Positions 42,983 to 51,111 of a stretch of DNA of 64,000 bases are shown in pieces (the first letter of the stretch is position 1; every line of letters begins with the position of its first letter). The stretch is from SIG78 sp036677805 (GTDB lineage Bacteria > Verrucomicrobiota > Lentisphaeria > Victivallales > Victivallaceae), in NCBI GenBank assembly GCA_036677805.1, contig JAVBVS010000009.1, positions 186,001 to 250,000 on the forward strand, given 5' to 3'. A program made the translations under genes and the position numbers. Below the pieces are notes generated by a model that saw only the letters and a program-made list of their open reading frames with translations, was not told the DNA's origin and did not search any database.

Positions 42983-44875
42983 ATGGCGTTGCGGGAAATT
43001 GCGGAACTTTCCAATGATTACGGTGCGGATTCGGATTATGTGCTTGCCGGAGGCGGCAACACTTCATACAAGGATGAGAAATTCCTGTATGTGAAACCTT
43101 CCGGGGTGAGCCTGGCGAAAATCACGGAAAAAGATTTCGTCAAGATGGAGCGCGCCGTAGTGCGCGAGTGTTTCGGCTGGAGCGAATTCGCCGATGCGAC
43201 CGAGCGTGAGGAACGGGTCAAAAGCCTGATGGCCTATGCGGTGGCGCCGGGCAGCTCGGGCCGTCCTTCGGTGGAAGCGCCGCTCCATGAATTGATGGAA
43301 TTCAAATTCGTGGTCCATCTTCATCCGGCCGCGGTCAACGGCATGACCTGCGCCGCCGGCGGCAAAAAGGCCTGCGCGGAACTGTTTCCGGAAGCGCTGT
43401 GGGTCGATTACGTCGATCCCGGCTTTACCCTGGCCAAATTCGTCTATCAGGCCAACTGCGCTTACCGCGAACAGCACGGCAAGGCTCCGGCGGTGATTTT
43501 TCTTCAGAATCACGGCGTGTTTGTCGGTTCTGACAGCGCCGAAGGCATTCGCAGGCATTACGACCATATCATGACCGTGCTGCGGGCGGATTATGATCGC
43601 AAGGGCATCGCCATGAATGTGGCCGCCGAAGCCGGGCCGGATCTGACGCTGGTGGAAGGACTCGCTCCGCAGCTGCGCGGCTGGCTGGCCGAAGCCGGGG
43701 GCGTGGTCACGGTCCGCAGTGCGGCGCCGTTCAAGGTGGCGGCGGGACCGCTTACGCCCGATCATATCGTGTACGCCAAGAGTTTCGCGCTGTGCGGAGA
43801 AACGGTAAGCGCCGAGAGCATCGCCGCTTTCGTGCAGAGCAAAGGCTATAAGCCGAAAGTGGTTGCGGTTCCCGGCAAGGCGGTGTTCGCCGCCGGTAAA
43901 AACGCGGGCGGGGCGCAGACGACGCTGGCGCTGGCGCTGGATGCGGCGTTGGTGGAGCAATTGACCGCGGCTTTCGGCGGCGTCCATTACCTTGACGAGG
44001 CGCATCGCCGTTTCATTGAAAACTGGGAGGTCGAATCCTATCGCAGCAAAGTAGCCGCGGGTTCCGGCAAGCCCATGACCGGCAAAGTCGCCATCGTGAC
44101 CGGCGGGGCGCAGGGCTTCGGCTACGGCATTGCCGAAGTACTGGCCGCCGAGGGGGCCGATGTGGTGATTGCCGACATGAATGTCGAGGGCGCGAAAGCG
44201 GCCGCCGCCAAGCTCGGCGCCGGCGCCGATGGCGTCGCGGTCAATATCGCCGACGAGGATTCGGTGGCGGCGATGATCCGTGAAGTCGTGACGCAGTATG
44301 GCGGAATCGACCTCTTCGTCGCCAATGCCGGGGTGCTGCGGGCGGGCTCGGTCAAGACCCTGACCAAGAAGGATTGGGATTTCGTGACCAACATCAACTA
44401 CAGCGGTTATTTTCTCTGCGTCAAGCATGCCGCGCCGGTGATGGCGCTGCAGAATCAGGCGACGGGATTGTGGAGCGACATCGTTCAGGTCAATTCCAAG
44501 AGCGGACTGGTCGGTTCCAACCGCAACGGCGCTTACGCCGGGAGCAAGTTCGGCACCATTGGCTTGACCCAGAGTTTCGCGTTGGAACTGGTCAGCGACC
44601 GGATCAAGGTCAACAGCGTCTGTCCGGGCAACTTTTTCGACGGTCCGCTGTGGAGCGATCCCGAACGCGGGCTTTTCGTCCAATACCTCAACACCGGCAA
44701 GGTGCCGGGAGCCAAGACCGTGGCCGATGTCAAACAGTACTATGAAAACCAGATTCCGATGCGGCGCGGCTGTCTGCCTTCGGATGTGGCCAGAGCGATC
44801 ATTTATGCCGCCACGCAGCTTTATGAAACCGGACAGGCGATCCCGGTTTCCGGCGGTCAGGTCATGTTGAACTAG
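42983..44875 (+). CDS. rhaE: Bifunctional rhamnulose-1-phosphate aldolase/L-lactaldehyde dehydrogenase
   Basis: A fusion of a class II aldolase (about residues 1-380) and a short-chain dehydrogenase (about 385-630), the same order as Bacillus YuxG (RhaEW). The aldolase has YVLAGGGNTSYK, FVVHLHPAAVNGM with two zinc His, and ILQNHGVFVG-type third His (FLQNHGVFVGSDS). The dehydrogenase has VAIVTGGAQGFGYGIAEVLA, FVANAGVLRAG, QVNSKSGLVGSNRNG and YAGSKFG with the catalytic Tyr and Lys. It cleaves rhamnulose 1-phosphate into dihydroxyacetone phosphate and L-lactaldehyde and oxidises the latter to lactate. ATG 42983 has GAGG about ten bases upstream. Symbol by analogy; some databases use rhaD or rhaEW. 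Confidence 0.9.
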   Translation: MALREIAELSNDYGADSDYVLAGGGNTSYKDEKFLYVKPSGVSLAKITEKDFVKMERAVVRECFGWSEFADATEREERVKSLMAYAVAPGSSGRPSVEAPLHELMEFKFVVHLHPAAVNGMTCAAGGKKACAELFPEALWVDYVDPGFTLAKFVYQANCAYREQHGKAPAVIFLQNHGVFVGSDSAEGIRRHYDHIMTVLRADYDRKGIAMNVAAEAGPDLTLVEGLAPQLRGWLAEAGGVVTVRSAAPFKVAAGPLTPDHIVYAKSFALCGETVSAESIAAFVQSKGYKPKVVAVPGKAVFAAGKNAGGAQTTLALALDAALVEQLTAAFGGVHYLDEAHRRFIENWEVESYRSKVAAGSGKPMTGKVAIVTGGAQGFGYGIAEVLAAEGADVVIADMNVEGAKAAAAKLGAGADGVAVNIADEDSVAAMIREVVTQYGGIDLFVANAGVLRAGSVKTLTKKDWDFVTNINYSGYFLCVKHAAPVMALQNQATGLWSDIVQVNSKSGLVGSNRNGAYAGSKFGTIGLTQSFALELVSDRIKVNSVCPGNFFDGPLWSDPERGLFVQYLNTGKVPGAKTVADVKQYYENQIPMRRGCLPSDVARAIIYAATQLYETGQAIPVSGGQVMLN

Positions 44876-44884
44876 GAGTGTGCC

Positions 44885-46030
44885 ATGCGCAACGATTGGG
44901 AACAGAAACTGAACGATTTCGATCCGGCGGTGCGCCGGACCGCGCTGGAGGAAGCGGCGCGGGCGGTTGCCGCGGGCAAGGTGGAGTGCGCGTCCGCGTC
45001 GAACATTCACAACCTCCATTGCCACAGCTTTTTTTCGTACAACGGCTACGGCTACTCGCCGAGTTATGTGGTTTATCTGGCGAAGAAAATGGGATTCTAC
45101 GCGGTCGGGCTGGTCGATTTCGACGTGCTTGACGGCGTGGATGAATTTCTGGCGGCGGCCGAATTGCTGAAGGTGCGCGCCTGTTGCGGCATGGAAACGC
45201 GCGTGTTCATCCCGGAACTGGCCGACAAGGAGATCAATTCGCCGGGCGAACCCGGCATCGCTTATCATCTGGGCTGCGGGTTCAAAAGTTCCGCCGTCCC
45301 CGCGGCGCAGCAGGAATTCGCCGCGATGCTGCGCCGGAACGCCAATAACCGCACCCGCAAGCTGGTGGAGCTGGTCAATGCTTATCTGGCGCCGGCAGCG
45401 ATCGATTTCGATGCGGTCGCCCGGCGCTTCACGCCGTTCGGCAATGTGACCGAGCGCCATGTCTGCAGCGCCTACCGCGAACAGGCCGAGCAGCGTTTCC
45501 CCGATCCGGCGGCGCGGGCCGCGTTCTGGGCCGAAAAATTGAATCTGGCGCCGGCGGCGGCAGCGGAATTGCAAACTGATGCGGTCAAGCTCGAAGGCAT
45601 GATCCGTTCCAAAACCATGAAATCGGGCGGCGTCGGCTATATCGCTCCGACGCCGGAAGCCTTCCCGACGCTGGCGGCAATGAATGAGTTCATCCAAGGG
45701 TGCGGCGCGGTGCCGACGCTGGCCTGGCTCAACGGTCTTTCGGCCGGGGAAAGCAATCCCGAGGCGCTGATTGCACTGCACCGCCATTATGGCACGCTGG
45801 CGGCGACGCTGATTCCGGACCGCAACCTCAAAGGCGCCACCCCGGAAAAAAGCGCTCAGCTCCAGCAGGAACTCGACCGCTTTGTCGCGGCGTGCGTCAA
45901 GGCGGATATGCCGCTTCTGGCCGGGACGGAAATGAACGCGCCGGGCCAGAAGCTGGTGGACGATTTCGATCATCCGGCGCTGGCGAAGCATCTGCCGGCG
46001 CTGCTGGCCGGCGTGGACCGTTTTTGCTGA
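44885..46030 (+). CDS. PHP-domain protein of the rhamnose operon
   Basis: A 381-residue protein whose PHP domain starts around residue 40: NIHNLHCHSFFSYNGYGYSPSY, with HCH as the first metal motif, then MGFYAVGLVDFDVLDGVDEF and ACCGMETRVFIPEL with further ligands. Later candidate ligands are LAGTEMNAPGQ near the C-terminus. PHP domains act as metal-dependent phosphoesterases, but the reaction here is unknown. It sits between the aldolase fusion and rhaB with 9-nt gaps, so it is cotranscribed with the pathway. Possible jobs are hydrolysis of a phosphorylated side product or a sugar-phosphate lactone; both are guesses. Confidence 0.78.
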   Translation: MRNDWEQKLNDFDPAVRRTALEEAARAVAAGKVECASASNIHNLHCHSFFSYNGYGYSPSYVVYLAKKMGFYAVGLVDFDVLDGVDEFLAAAELLKVRACCGMETRVFIPELADKEINSPGEPGIAYHLGCGFKSSAVPAAQQEFAAMLRRNANNRTRKLVELVNAYLAPAAIDFDAVARRFTPFGNVTERHVCSAYREQAEQRFPDPAARAAFWAEKLNLAPAAAAELQTDAVKLEGMIRSKTMKSGGVGYIAPTPEAFPTLAAMNEFIQGCGAVPTLAWLNGLSAGESNPEALIALHRHYGTLAATLIPDRNLKGATPEKSAQLQQELDRFVAACVKADMPLLAGTEMNAPGQKLVDDFDHPALAKHLPALLAGVDRFC

Positions 46031-46039
46031 AAGGACGGA

Positions 46040-47530
46040 ATGATGACGGAAGCAAAATATTTTCTGGCATTTGACCTCGGCGCTTCGAGCGGCCGGGCGA
46101 TTCTCGGACATCTGGCGGCGGGCAGACTCGAATTGCAGGAGGTGCACCGGTTCAACAACGGTCACAAGCGGATCGGGGAATCGCTCTTCTGGGATTATCC
46201 GGCGCTGGTCGCCGAGCTGAAGGCCGGGTTGAAAAAGGCCGCTGCGGTCACGCATGACATCGCGGCGATCGGCATCGACACATGGGGAGTCGACTATGTG
46301 CTCTTCGACCGCAAGAGTCGGGCGATGGTCTCTCTGCCCTACCACTACCGTGACAGCCGCACCGAAGCGGCGGTCGACGCGGTGCGCCGGATCATTTCCC
46401 GCGACGAACTTTATCGCCGCACCGGGATTCAGTTCATGGCGCTCAACACCATCTATCAGCTGGTTGCACATCAGACTCAGGCGCCCGGCGATCTGGCGCA
46501 CAGCACATTTTTGCATATGCCTGACGCGCTGGGACTGGCTCTGGGCGGCGATTTCACCACGGAATATACCGACGCTTCGACCGGCAATCTGCTCGATCCG
46601 GTCAAACGCGACTGGGATTGGGAGCTGATTGACCGGCTCGGACTGCCGCGCGGAATTTTTCCGAAAATCGTGCCGCCGTGCACACTTGGCGGAAAATTGT
46701 CGCCGGAACTCGCGGCGGAGTGCGGTTTGAGCCAAATTCCGATTGTGAAGGTCGGTTCTCACGACACCGCCAGCGCCGTGGGCGCGGTGCCGGTGCCGGC
46801 GGGGCAGGACGCCGCTTATGTCAGCTGCGGCACCTGGGCGCTGCTCGGGTGCGAGCTCGACCGGCCGGCGATCGACCTCAAGCGTCAGGCTTTCACCAAT
46901 GAAGGCGGCTTGAACGGCAAAATCCGTTATCTGAGCAACATCATGGGCTGCTGGCTGCTTCAGGAATGCCGCCGCGATTTCAAGGTTCGCGGCATGGATG
47001 TGACCTTCGACCATCTTGAAGCCATTGCCGGAAAAGCCGAACCGTTCCGCTATCTGATCAATCCCAATGCACCGGATTTCGTGGCGCCGGACGGCATGCC
47101 CGACCGTATTCGCCGCTATTGCGCGCGGACCGGGCAGGGCGGAGCGGACTCGATGAGCGACGGCGCGGTACTGCGCGCGGTCTACGATTCGCTGGCGCTT
47201 TGCTTCCGGGCCAAGCTCTCCGAACTCGAAGCCGCGGCGGGCAAGCACTATGCGGTGCTCAACATCATTGGCGGCGGCACCCAAGACGTCCGTTTGATGC
47301 GGGAAGCCGCCGACGCCATCGGCCGTGAAGTCGCCGCCGGTCCGATTGAGGCGACCGCCATCGGCAATATTCTGGCCCAGGCGATCACGGTTCAGGTGAT
47401 TGCCGACTGGAATGATGCGCGCGGCATCGTGCGGGCGAGCTTTCCGGTGGTTTCTTATCGGCCCGATCCTGCCGTGACGCGGCAGTTCGACCGGCATTAT
47501 GAGCGCTTTCTCGCCCTGACCGAAGCGTAA
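46040..47530 (+). CDS. rhaB: Rhamnulokinase
   Basis: Phosphorylates L-rhamnulose at C1 with ATP. It is an FGGY-family sugar kinase: YFLAFDLGASSGRAILG (phosphate-binding), AIGIDTWGVDYVLFD, YHYRDSRTE, TGIQFMALNTIYQL typical of RhaB, GSHDTASAVGAVP and NIIGGGTQDVRLM (ATP site). The 495-residue length is standard. ATG 46040 or ATG 46043 can start it, with AAGGA four or seven bases upstream. It ends the rhamnose operon; a strong terminator follows. Confidence 0.95.
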   Translation: MMTEAKYFLAFDLGASSGRAILGHLAAGRLELQEVHRFNNGHKRIGESLFWDYPALVAELKAGLKKAAAVTHDIAAIGIDTWGVDYVLFDRKSRAMVSLPYHYRDSRTEAAVDAVRRIISRDELYRRTGIQFMALNTIYQLVAHQTQAPGDLAHSTFLHMPDALGLALGGDFTTEYTDASTGNLLDPVKRDWDWELIDRLGLPRGIFPKIVPPCTLGGKLSPELAAECGLSQIPIVKVGSHDTASAVGAVPVPAGQDAAYVSCGTWALLGCELDRPAIDLKRQAFTNEGGLNGKIRYLSNIMGCWLLQECRRDFKVRGMDVTFDHLEAIAGKAEPFRYLINPNAPDFVAPDGMPDRIRRYCARTGQGGADSMSDGAVLRAVYDSLALCFRAKLSELEAAAGKHYAVLNIIGGGTQDVRLMREAADAIGREVAAGPIEATAIGNILAQAITVQVIADWNDARGIVRASFPVVSYRPDPAVTRQFDRHYERFLALTEA

Positions 47531-47549
47531 GTCATGTTTTTGAGGAATC

Positions 47550-47581
47550 GGCGTTCCGTGCAATCGGAACGCCGTTTTTTT
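47550..47581 (+). terminator. Rho-independent terminator of the rhamnose operon
   Basis: GGCGTTCCG (47550-47558), loop TGCAAT, CGGAACGCC (47565-47573), then a G and seven T. Perfect 9-bp stem 19 nt after the rhaB stop. Confidence 0.92.
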
Positions 47582-47595
47582 GTGGAATGACAGCG

Positions 47596-47633
47596 AAAAA
47601 ACGCCCCCGTTCGAAGAAACTCCGGGCGGGGCG
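47596..47633 (-). terminator. Terminator of the ceramidase-like gene
   Basis: On the minus strand the GC-rich arms at 47633-47623 and 47609-47602 (CGCCCCGCCCG with CGGGGGCG) pair imperfectly and are followed by TTTTTT (47601-47596). It lies 18 nt after the stop at 47651. Confidence 0.7.
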
Positions 47634-47650
47634 CGATGGGTTAAGCGTCG

Positions 47651-48967
47651 TCAGCTGCGGAATTTTTTGACGGCTTCGATGCAGGCGTTCAGAATATCGT
47701 TGCCGGTGGGGGGGGCGAAGTTCGAGCCCTGATCGGTTTCATAACCGCCCTTCGGAAAATCGGCCGCCAGCGGCAGATAGCCTTCGTAACCGCCGGTGAT
47801 GGTGGTGACCAGCGCTTCGGGACAGGCCGCGCGCAGTTCCAGCCCGATGGCGCTCAACACTTCGAACGGCAGTCCGACCAGTACCTGATGGCCGAGCCGT
47901 AGCATCTGAACCGGAATCGCCACATCGTCCGACGGATAACGGTCGGCGATATCGTAACGATAGGATTCGGCGATCAGCGCTTCGTCGACCGGAAGCATTT
48001 CGCGTTTGGCCCGTTCGACTTCCGCCTGCCAGCGGGCTTCCTTCTGTTTGCGGTCGTAACCGGCGGTCCGGGAAAGTTTGCCGGGGACGGTAAAGTTCGC
48101 GGCCGCGAGTTTGAAATCGTCGGTTTTCCGGAAGACGAGTTCATTCAGCCGGATGGTGCTTGCGAGCACTTCGCCGAGATCGCGGCGCGATGCTCCGTTG
48201 CGCCGCATCGGGACCACGTCGCCGGCGGTGCCGAGCAGGAAGAAGCCGGGACATCCGAGATGCTCCTGAACCGCCTGTTTGAACATTCCCGGATAGTCGC
48301 CGGAAATGGCGTCCATCGCCGCGCCGCCGGTCACCGGATGGCAACTGTAGCGCGCCAGCAGCGCCTTGGGCCGGTTGGCCTTCATGAAGCGCCAGACATG
48401 CAGATCCTGGTCGATCGGCGAAAAATGATAGTCGTCGGGGTTTTTCGGATAGATGTAATTGGTGGTGACCTTGCCGTCGGCTTTGCGCACCGTGCGGCGG
48501 TTGAAGGCGATCGAGGACACCGGAATGACCGCGCTTTCGAGGGAAACTTCTTCCAGATCGGCGAGGGCGTAACGAATACCGTTTTTAACCTTGCCCAGCC
48601 AGAATTCAAAATAACGCTCGTCGGCCGGGTAAGCGCCGAGGTCCAGTTCGCCGCCGGGATTGGTCACCGTGAAAGCTTCGAAGCCCGGCGCGAAATGGGT
48701 ATGCGATCCGGCGATATAGATATCGGGATAATCGATGCCGAATTCAGCCTTGACCGCCGCAGCGATCCGGCGGCAGAAGGTGACGTAAATGCCGATGATG
48801 TCGGCAGTGATGATCAATACCTTTTTGCCGTCCTGTTCCAGGGCGATGACTCCGGCTTCAATCGGATTTTCGACTTTCACCGTCCGGCTGTTGCGCGAAC
48901 CGTACCCCCGCAGATAGACCGGAAAATCCGGCGTCACGTCCAACTTGGCACACCCCATCTTCAACAT
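47651..48967 (-). CDS. Neutral/alkaline ceramidase N-terminal domain-like protein
   Basis: The protein has the pattern of the neutral ceramidase N-terminal domain (PF04734 type): MGCAKLDVTPDFPVYLRGYG at the start, ITADIIGIYVTF, the zinc motif IAGSHTHFAPG, ARYSCHPVTGG with another His, ISGDYPGMF and GTAGDVVPMRRNG. It lacks a signal peptide and the C-terminal domain, so a role as secreted ceramidase is unlikely; such cytoplasmic homologues are common in Lentisphaerota and Planctomycetes and their substrate is unknown. ATG 48967 with AAAGG ten bases upstream is chosen; ATG 48958 and GTG 48976 are alternatives. It is a single gene or follows the sialidase-like gene with a 225-nt gap. Confidence 0.75.
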   Translation of the reverse strand: MLKMGCAKLDVTPDFPVYLRGYGSRNSRTVKVENPIEAGVIALEQDGKKVLIITADIIGIYVTFCRRIAAAVKAEFGIDYPDIYIAGSHTHFAPGFEAFTVTNPGGELDLGAYPADERYFEFWLGKVKNGIRYALADLEEVSLESAVIPVSSIAFNRRTVRKADGKVTTNYIYPKNPDDYHFSPIDQDLHVWRFMKANRPKALLARYSCHPVTGGAAMDAISGDYPGMFKQAVQEHLGCPGFFLLGTAGDVVPMRRNGASRRDLGEVLASTIRLNELVFRKTDDFKLAAANFTVPGKLSRTAGYDRKQKEARWQAEVERAKREMLPVDEALIAESYRYDIADRYPSDDVAIPVQMLRLGHQVLVGLPFEVLSAIGLELRAACPEALVTTITGGYEGYLPLAADFPKGGYETDQGSNFAPPTGNDILNACIEAVKKFRS

Positions 48968-49153
48968 GATCCACACCTTTCCGTTTTTATCGGGGAAGTC
49001 GGCTGTGCGCGTCCGTCACTCCTTTCAGTGGCGAATCGGACCGGCATTGGTCCCCGTTTTTGGGTTCGAAAACGAGCTTGCATTGCATCGGTATGACAGT
49101 AATTTACTCTGCTGACGCGAGTTTTGCAAGCTTTCGGATCAATTTTCAGTCCA

Positions 49154-49196
49154 AAAAGATGTCTGAGCGAAAACGGACGCCGTGCCTGCCGCTCAG
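49154..49196 (-). terminator. Possible terminator at the end of the sialidase-like gene
   Basis: CTGAGCG (49163-49169) pairs with CGCTCAG (49190-49196) with an inner ACGG/CCGT stem. On the minus strand ACATCTTTTTGG follows. The hairpin overlaps the stop codon at 49193. The remaining gap to 48968 shows no other element I trust, apart from a weak CACT-AGTG hairpin near 49020. Confidence 0.5.
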
Positions 49197-50314
49197 CAAG
49201 CAATGTGGAATTTCTGCAGCACGATTTCATACCCTCCGGCAGTATTGCAACGCCAGAATACCAGCAGGAAGCCGCCGTCCCGGAGCCGGTGCAGCGCCGG
49301 CTGGCCGAATTTGAGGTGGTAAAATTGCCGGGCGATATCGCCGGTGACATTGGCTCCATTGGCGGCATCGTAAAGCTTCACCGTTTCGTGCACGGTGACG
49401 GCGGCGGCATGGAGTTCAATCCGGCTCAGATACAACCCGGGCGCGTCGCCTTCGCGCCGCGCCTGAAGCAAGCCGAAGGTTCCGTCCGCCCATCCGCAAT
49501 CGATCAGGTTGGCGGCCTGGCCGGAAAGGCCGGTGTCCAGCACCTGCCAGGCGGCGCCGCCGTCGGCGGAAACCGCAATCCGGTTGGTCAGATGCTTCTG
49601 GGCGGCGAGGTCGAAAGCCCAGAACACCACCACAATGCGGCCGTCGGATAATTCCAGGCCGCGACACTCCCACGGCGCGACGGCGCCGCCTGTAAAAAAA
49701 GTACTTTTTTCCCGCCAGCTCAAACCGCCGTCGCAACTTTCAAAGCAAAGACCGCATTGATCCGCCGCCGCCAGATGAAACGGCGCACCGAACCCGAGCA
49801 ACCGGCCGTCGCGCAGCACCAGCGCCGGACCGGAGAATTCGATACCGCCATGGCGATGGTTCAGCCACTGCGGTGCGGAGTAGCTCCGTCCGCCGTCATG
49901 GCTGAACCAGACAGCATTGCGGACCGGCGGAAAGACGCCGTATTTCTCCGCATGGCCGGACAGCGTTTCCGCCGCATCGGCCCGTTCAAACCCGTATCCC
50001 AACGCGACCAGCGTGCCGTCGGGCAGTGCCGCCGGTTTGGCCGCAGCCGAAAAAAGAACGCCGCCGGAGAGGATTTCCGGCAGAACGCCTTCCAGTTGCC
50101 AATGCAATCCGTCCGGTTCCCCGGTCCATGCCGCCAGCCGCTGATCCGCCGATTCGAATGCGCTGCCCGACACCATCAGCAATGCAAGCGTACCGTCCGG
50201 TTTGACACAAACTCCCGGAAAAATTCCACATGGTTTGGTACAATGGCACCAATCTGGAGTGATATTAAGGGTTTTTTCTTCAGTTTTTATACATTCAATC
50301 ATAATTTTATCCAT
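49193..50314 (-). CDS. Sialidase/BNR-repeat beta-propeller protein without signal peptide
   Basis: A sialidase-like six-bladed propeller. Three Asp-box turns are clear: WFSHDGGRSYSAPQW, CFESCDGGLSWREKS and AVSADGGAAWQVLD, each S-x-D-G-G-x-x-W/Y. Other strands read TLVALGYGFERAD, FSGPALVLRDGRLLGFG and ELSDGRIVVVFWAFD. An F/Y-RIP motif with the catalytic Arg is not seen, so exo-sialidase activity is not certain. There is no signal peptide. Starts at 50314 (chosen) and 50302 both lack a strong Shine-Dalgarno. A strong promoter precedes it at 50343-50371. Confidence 0.72.
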   Translation of the reverse strand: MDKIMIECIKTEEKTLNITPDWCHCTKPCGIFPGVCVKPDGTLALLMVSGSAFESADQRLAAWTGEPDGLHWQLEGVLPEILSGGVLFSAAAKPAALPDGTLVALGYGFERADAAETLSGHAEKYGVFPPVRNAVWFSHDGGRSYSAPQWLNHRHGGIEFSGPALVLRDGRLLGFGAPFHLAAADQCGLCFESCDGGLSWREKSTFFTGGAVAPWECRGLELSDGRIVVVFWAFDLAAQKHLTNRIAVSADGGAAWQVLDTGLSGQAANLIDCGWADGTFGLLQARREGDAPGLYLSRIELHAAAVTVHETVKLYDAANGANVTGDIARQFYHLKFGQPALHRLRDGGFLLVFWRCNTAGGYEIVLQKFHIAC

Positions 50315-50342
50315 TTCTAATGTAGTATTTATTTTTAACGAT

Positions 50343-50371
50343 ACTATATCCGATCGTTGCGAAAATGTCAA
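50343..50371 (-). promoter_or_regulatory. Strong sigma-70 promoter with flanking inverted repeat
   Basis: On the minus strand TTGACA (50371-50366), a 17-bp spacer and TATAGT (50348-50343). AACGAT (50337-50342) and ATCGTT (50353-50358) form an inverted repeat centred on the -10 box, a possible operator. Confidence 0.75.
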
Positions 50372-50451
50372 GTCTTGAAGATTGACAGAGGGCGGAAATC
50401 ATGCAATTGTGGCCTTTTTGCGAAAAATGCTGTCTGAATCAAAAACCCCGC

Positions 50452-50479
50452 TTGCATTTTCAAAAATCGGGAATATAGT
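50452..50479 (+). promoter_or_regulatory. Promoter of the tetR-ferredoxin-hcp operon
   Basis: TTGCAT (50452-50457), 16-bp spacer, TATAGT (50474-50479). The operator starts two bases after the -10 box. Confidence 0.65.
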
Positions 50480-50480
50480 A

Positions 50481-50504
50481 ATGTTAGTGATTGATAACTA
50501 ACAT
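50481..50504. promoter_or_regulatory. TetR-type operator
   Basis: ATGTTAGT (50481-50488) and ACTAACAT (50497-50504) form a perfect 8-bp inverted repeat with an 8-bp spacer. It lies between the promoter -10 and the tetR Shine-Dalgarno, so TetR would repress its own operon. Confidence 0.75.
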
Positions 50505-50515
50505 GGAGTTGGGCG

Positions 50516-51082
50516 ATGTCTCTGACCAGACGACAATATGAAATCATCGATATCGCGTTGAACCTTACGGCGCAGCGCGGCATTCAGAGCCTGACTATCA
50601 AGAATCTCGGACAGGAGCTGGGAATTTCCGAGCCTGCGATCTACCGGCACTTCAAAAACAAGTCCGAGATCGTCAAGGCCATGATCGGCAGTTTCGATCT
50701 GGCGGTTCCCGTCGGAAGTCCGGCGTTGCGCGGATTCGCGGCGGTGGCGGAGTTCATCCGGGGCCGCTTGGCCCAGGTGGCGGCCAAACCGGCGCTGGCG
50801 AAGGTGATGTTCGCCGAAGAGCTGTTCATGGACGAGCCGGAATTCACCGCGCTGATGCTGGAGATGATGCATCGACACAAAAGTTCGCTTCAGCGCCACT
50901 TTGCCGAAGCTCAGGAGAATGGCGAAATCCGGCGCGATCTGCCCGGCGACATGCTGTTCCGGTTGGTATTCGGTCCGGTCCGGCTGTTGGTCAAGCAGTG
51001 GGGTATGAGCGATCACGGCTTCGATCTGGTTCGAAAAGGGGAAGAATTATTGGAAACGTTCAGGACGATCCTGAAACCATAA
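50516..51082 (+). CDS. TetR-family regulator
   Basis: A 188-residue TetR-like repressor. The N-terminal HTH reads LTAQRGIQSLTIKNLGQELGISEPAIYRHFKNKSEIV, the standard TetR DNA-binding unit; the rest is helical ligand-binding or dimer domain with no feature naming an effector. ATG 50516 has GGAG seven bases upstream. It is the first gene of the unit with the ferredoxin and hcp, 29 nt before the ferredoxin. Given hcp, nitrosative or oxidative stress is a likely signal, though TetR is not the usual hcp regulator. Confidence 0.88.
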   Translation: MSLTRRQYEIIDIALNLTAQRGIQSLTIKNLGQELGISEPAIYRHFKNKSEIVKAMIGSFDLAVPVGSPALRGFAAVAEFIRGRLAQVAAKPALAKVMFAEELFMDEPEFTALMLEMMHRHKSSLQRHFAEAQENGEIRRDLPGDMLFRLVFGPVRLLVKQWGMSDHGFDLVRKGEELLETFRTILKP

Positions 51083-51111
51083 ATGGCCGACGCGGGTGCA
51101 AGGAGGTAAAC

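Noticed and set aside
43064..47563. Open frame of 1,499 codons on the minus strand across the whole rhamnose operon
   Set aside because: It mirrors four well-supported + strand genes. GC-rich codon use keeps one antisense frame free of stops; the translation has no family features and is full of Arg/His/Gln.
41523..47650. Microcompartment shell proteins near the rhamnose genes
   Set aside because: All frames between and around the rha genes were checked; no BMC-domain gene is present.
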